The position numbers and the translations under genes were made by a program. A stretch of 50,416 bases of DNA. Origin: Desarmillaria ectypa (Eukaryota; Basidiomycota; Agaricomycetes; Agaricales; Physalacriaceae). The notes under the pieces are model-generated. The model was not told the DNA's origin. It did not search any database and worked only from the letters and a program-made list of their open reading frames with translations. The stretch's first letter is position 1, and each line of letters begins with the position of its first letter. Shown piece by piece: positions 45,530 to 50,416 of the stretch. The DNA lies in NCBI GenBank assembly GCA_030407005.1, contig JAUDYN010000017.1, forward strand, positions 1-50,416, read 5' to 3'.

Positions 45530-47935
45530 GAGTCACGGGCAGGATAATATATTCTGAGTCCTAATTCCGTGAACTGACTCGTTTTCAATATGTTTTGTGG
45601 CTGATATCCAATCTAGGATCTCTATCTCTTCATCAGGTTGATATCAATGATTATGTCTACGCGGAACCGAGAAAACTACATAAGTAGAATCGCCGCTACT
45701 CCGAAGGACATATACTTACTCTGGTGACTGAATCGAGAGATGATAATGACATTCGTGAATGGCTTCGAATCTGAGTCCATCCAGTGTGACCGTGATTCAT
45801 ACCGGCGCTCGGGCTTCTAGGTTTTATCGAGATGTGCTAGGCGCTCGAGTTTGCTTGAAATGCTGCCTCAAGTGAGATAGTTGTGAATGCACGAATGGAC
45901 ATGATGGTAAGAAAGAGATGTATATGGAAGCCGCCGGCAGGCGATAATCAGCCGGACCGGATCATTATTATTCCACTCGAAAGTTAACCCATAGGAGAAG
46001 AGTGGAGATCTAAGAAGACAGGGAAGGGTGACTTGAGACCGTCATGGGAGAGAGAGACTGTGGAAGATATTTGCCACTATTTACTCATGTGCTCCGTAGT
46101 CACTCCATAATGACGTCGTCGCCTTCTTAGTAGCTCTATGTTCTCGAAACATAAACTGGTTATTGGAGAGGCAGCTGGTCTGAAAAAATACTGATTCATG
46201 CGATAGGTATCTTAATAACAGTGCACTAGTCGTATCAAGACGAGTCCAATGAACCTTTGAACTGTACTTCCTAATGGGCACCTTGGCCATTTTTAATAAC
46301 CACTAAGGGTCCGAGACATTGAGTTGCGCTGGGAATGGGTATATCACTCACTTTGAATACAGCTGGCTTCAAGAACCTCCCCGCAGGGCATACACTGCTT
46401 CGGTGACAACCGTGGTGACTACCCAAAGTACTTTGCAAGACACGTTTTTGCTCACTCCCCCCGAGGACCGTACCACCAACAGGCCTTATTGAGCACAAAC
46501 GTGCATTCAGCGATGTCGTATTTTCATCTGTAATCAATTCGTGACTTAATAAACCCCACGATACGTCTTGTGAATCTGGAGCCTACAGAGCTCCATGCAA
46601 TCACCGACTTCATCTAGCTGAGTGTCGAACACCAAGGCACCTAAGAGAGTTCGCAAATTTGTTCATGCCGGTAACAGCACCGGGAAAAAAAACTGGTGGG
46701 AGGCGCCTCGCTCTCTCGGCAGTATCCTCAATTAGTTTATGATGACGGTCCGCGGAAAAGTATTACTGGAGTTTGACGTAGGTACAAGATGAAGCAATCC
46801 TGCCGCTTACGTCTGTGAAGCGTCGAGTATAATGATCAGAGTATATGCAAGACGGGCACGAACATCCGTAATGCATGGCTAATGAAAATTTCGATTGTCA
46901 TCGAGATGAGCCTAGAAACCAGAATGGTAACGATCTCTCAGCAACCCCGAGGAGAGGGCGCTTACCATCGGGGTTAATGCTACCTATATCATTGCACATG
47001 CCGCCATGCAAGAGGGCTTAATTGAACGAAGTTCAAGGGAGTGATATCATATGTTTGTAGTACGATGCCAGGATTGAGTCATAATTTCAGTCAATCTCTT
47101 ATCAGCACACGCCATAGACGCTTGTACACTAGCATTCCATTGAATAGAAGACTTAGAGAAGTGATATGCCCGCATCGAAGTGTTCCTGGATGAAGAGTAA
47201 ATTTTAGCACTGTGTCCAATGTGATGATGTGAGAACTACTCACAGACCATATGCTATTACTCCGCTTGCTATCATTGCGGCCGATATCCGGTTAGCTGTA
47301 GGAGGTCTGATTGCTGCCGCACCATGGGCCGTGGCCGGTAAACGAACCGATGTTGCTCCTGCAGGTGTATTCACGCTCTCACTGTTAGCGAGAATACCAC
47401 AGCAACAAGTTCATTTGTCGAATACAGTCCTCGAATTTGTCTGACATGGAGGAAGTCAGAAAGGACCGGCCAACGGACAACACGTTTTCGTTTGTGCAAA
47501 ACTCAAGTCCAATGCTAATTTCACTAAACTAATGATCAATTAGACGACGTTTGGCAAACCGGACTGAATGACTCACATGGTGCATTAATACATTTTGCCA
47601 TGATCACAAAGCAAGTATCTTTCGAGACATGTATAACCTAAAGGCGAGACACCGGCTCGAAGATTCACCGTAGATTTGATACGGAATCACTGCATTTTCT
47701 GATGCACTAAGACGCCGACAACCTGAAAAGCACTATCGCAGCTGAGTCTATCGTACATTCGTTTAACAAAAGCCGCCACAGTCTGTCAGACTGAGGTAAA
47801 GAAATGAGAATAGCCAGGTTTCATTACACCTACCGCAAAAGAGTAAACATAAGCGTTCGGACTCAGATGCATAACCCACCGAAATGGCTATGACTACCGC
47901 GGCACCGTAATTTGAGTATCTTTACCCATAAGTAT
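45530..47935. other. Gene-free region
   Basis: No gene is supported over 2.4 kb. Frames are short; the longest (46271-46537 minus, 47229-47444 plus) have no domain or coding signature. No repeat with a partner elsewhere in the window was recognised. Confidence 0.45.
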
Positions 47936-48095
47936 ACAGAAAATATACAAAATTTATTTTTGTTATTTTTGCAGAGAATAATATACATATTTAAAACTTT
48001 TAAACCGGATTTTGTTAAATTTGCATAAAACAGTAAAGATTAACCAGTATTTTTTTAATGAAAAAACCTGTGAAGAAACTTTGTATATTTTCTGT
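47936..48095. repeat. Small AT-rich inverted-repeat element
   Basis: Bases 47936-47955 (ACAGAAAATATACAAAATTT) and the reverse complement of 48076-48095 match at 19 of 20 positions. The interior is strongly AT-rich, unlike the flanks, and non-coding. It looks like a tiny MITE or a decayed element pair. No target duplication was seen. Confidence 0.65.
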
Positions 48096-48901
48096 GTTCA
48101 CAAGTAAAAATACTTTGATTCTTGTCCCGGGCCAGTTTACAACATGCAAGTCAAATTCGCCGTGAGCAACACGCTGAAGCACACGGTTGCTGACCGATTA
48201 CAACTTTCTTCTTCGTTCCTATTCAATTCGCCGCAGTTAATCTGCTCTTGCAGCCTCACGGCAGCGAAACAAGGAGCGCATGATGCCGCTTCCGATATTG
48301 GGACCGAGTTGCAAGCGGTAGCAGGTTTTCAAATAAATCGTCGAAAGAAAATGGCAGAAGATGATAATTCCAACTGATCATTCCTTTCCCTGTTTCTATA
48401 TCTGCAGTAGCCGAAAGTCTACTGCACCATAGTGGCGCATCCGTCGTCACGTTGATGAAACGGGAATGAGCAAGAAATGAGGGTACTTTGTAAAGTAAAT
48501 TCGCGTCTTGCTACGCGATCGTCGGGTAAGCTGACTTGGAAAGTAGAGGTCAATAAAATGCAAGTGCTGAGACGATATTGCGTTCCGCACCAGAACGCCA
48601 TCCAGGCATGAACAAGCGGTCCACGAACTTCGAAAGGCAGTGTAAGAACTTCGAAGAAGTCATTCGCTCAGTCCGAAAGTCCGAAATGATCACGAGACCC
48701 TCCGGATTTAAGGCCGGGCTCAGCACTCGTTGCGTGTATTCAGGGCTACTAATGTACTTGTTATTACAGGGTAGTGCCGTCGTATGTAGTAGAGAGGACA
48801 CGTATCGCAAGAAGACAAAACACATGGAGACATGAAAGGAAATTTGGAACAAGGGGCAAAAGGTACAGTGGCATTGGCTGCTCTCAGCGAGCTTCTTGTT
48901 C
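48096..48901. other. Intergenic region downstream of the MYND gene
   Basis: No gene is supported. Frames at 48144-48377 and 48578-48835 (plus) lack domains. The right end is likely the 3' UTR of the minus-strand MYND gene that ends at 48902. Confidence 0.4.
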
Positions 48902-50416
48902 TCATTTTTCTTCTTCTTCGAAGCTGAAGCCGTACTGCTGTGGTTTGGGATCGGCACACCATTGACAGTCGCCTGCCCCATCGTAAAGATGAACTGCACC
49001 ACCGGAGAAATCGGTGGCAAATATCGTAATAGTACTTCCTTCCGGTGCAGCCTTCCCAGCGCTGAATGCTTGGACTGCCGCTTTCTTCATCTTATGATAC
49101 TGGCAGTCTAAGAAGAAAATATGTTAGAACTTCTGAAAGGGACTTCATAAACTGGAAAGACATATCAGGCTTGTGCCTCTTCCAATCATCTTTTTGACAT
49201 GCTTGACTGCAGTACAAGACCTAGAGGACGTTCGACGTATTAACCTATAACATAGGAAGACCAAATAGCCTACCAAATGACATGATAAGCACCACTGGAA
49301 TTCTGCAGCACGGGTCTCTTTCAGTGTACAAGAGGGCTTTCCATATTTCTTAAAAAGTCGCTCCTTTGGCATCAGGATGCTCATTGGCCCAATTCCAGAC
49401 ATCATCTTCATCCACAAGTCTTGCACCAGTCAAAGATAATCATGAGCAACTTTTGGCCCGTTCTAGTCTCGCGCACTGGTGTTCAATTGCTCTAAAAAAC
49501 CGTGGTCCCAACAGAAGAGAGACGAAGTACAGCAAGTACTTACCAGGGTATTTGATTCTACCCAGAACCTTGACCATTACGTGAGGGTTGGCCTTGGACG
49601 CGATCCTCAGATATTGGCGGGATTCCTCACAATCACCCCAGAGCTTAAACGCCGCAAGGGCTGCAGCATAAGACATGGAACACGGACTGAGGTCCACCTC
49701 TTTCTCGACTTCTGGAGAGAATAATTTGGGTTCCGGGGCTTTGAACGCAGTACCGCCGCGGTAGGGAGGGACATAGACCTGACGGTCCACAAGTAAATCC
49801 TCCATCCAGAGACGGGCGAAGTACAACGCGTCTGAATAGCACTCGAGGCGACAAAGAGGCCCAAGCCAAGTACACTGATTCAGATTGTCTCCAGGACAAA
49901 GACGAAGCATCTCTGTGACGGTCTCACTGATAATGCATCAAAATCGCGTATGCTGTAGATAAATAAAAATAAAAATAAAAAGAGTTCACGCAGACGACTT
50001 GTAGTTTCCACTGTCAAAGAACATGCGTACTTGTGCTTGCAAAACGCGTATCGAGGATATCCCCAAACCTGCCGACGTGAAGGCCGTTATCGTCAAAGCA
50101 GTGAGAACCGAGACACGTTTTGAGCAATTTTTGGCCTTGAAATGTGTAAGACGACGCGTCGGCACAGTGAAAATCAACGCACCATTCTCGGCCGCAGTAG
50201 CTAGCACATCCAATCTGGACTCCCAGTGAGCCATAAGGAACGAAGTTTCAACAAAGGCATCCAAATCGTTGTAATCTTATATTGCTTTCAGTAGATACGG
50301 GGCCGCTCGTTTGGCTTTTACGACAGAGCTCTGCGCCAATTTCGTAGCGAAAAAAGCGTTTTGGAATAGGCAGAAGAGACAAAAGGAAGCGCTTATTTGC
50401 GCTGTGATACGGCTAA
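48902..50416 (-). pseudogene. Large MYND-finger protein gene, decayed, cut by window edge
   Basis: Minus-strand homology pieces in order: AKRAAPYLLKAI, DYNDLDAFVETSFLMAHW, KLLKTCLGSHCFDDNG, RVLQAQVRMFFDSGNYKSSA, EMLRLCPGDNLNQCTWLG, DALYFARLWMEDLL, AAFKLWGDCEESRQYLRIAS, EDDVWNWANEHPDAK, then a MYND zinc finger (CTLKETRAAEFQWCLSC, YCSQACQKDDWKRHK) and an acidic tail ending at 48902. I recognise this as the common fungal TPR/ST7-like protein with a C-terminal MYND finger; role unknown. Lesions: in-frame TAA at 50279-50277; a small deletion shifting frame between GDILDT and RVLQAQ (about 50060); two opposite one-base shifts around EDDVWNWANEHPDAK (about 49415 and 49365). The 5' end lies beyond 50416. 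Confidence 0.8.

Noticed and set aside
1..50416. CRISPR arrays, rRNA, tRNA genes, bacterial operons
   Set aside because: No regularly spaced repeats, no tRNA T-loop arrangement and no rRNA stretches were seen. Dense short introns show eukaryotic nuclear DNA.

Overview
The window looks like nuclear DNA of a mushroom-forming basidiomycete (Agaricomycetes). Genes are cut by many 47-75 bp GT-AG introns, and the left part holds STE3-type pheromone receptors next to tiny CaaX pheromone-precursor genes. This is the layout of a B-type (pheromone/receptor) mating locus. The species cannot be named from the sequence.

Left end (1-4.3 kb): retroelement debris and a perfect 182-bp inverted repeat; no convincing gene. 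Mating locus (about 4.3-18.7 kb): one module on the minus strand has pheromone precursor 1 (4326-4511) beside receptor 1 (5036-6537). A second module on the plus strand has receptor 2 (8841-10342) followed by three tandem, non-identical pheromone precursors (10839, 11881, 13186). A third receptor (17103-18663) keeps intact downstream exons, but its first exon is frame-disrupted. All four pheromone genes appear to carry a short intron just after the stop codon. A MITE-like element, a degenerate repeat block and LTR debris separate the second and third modules. Secreted lipopeptides and 7-TM receptors of this k
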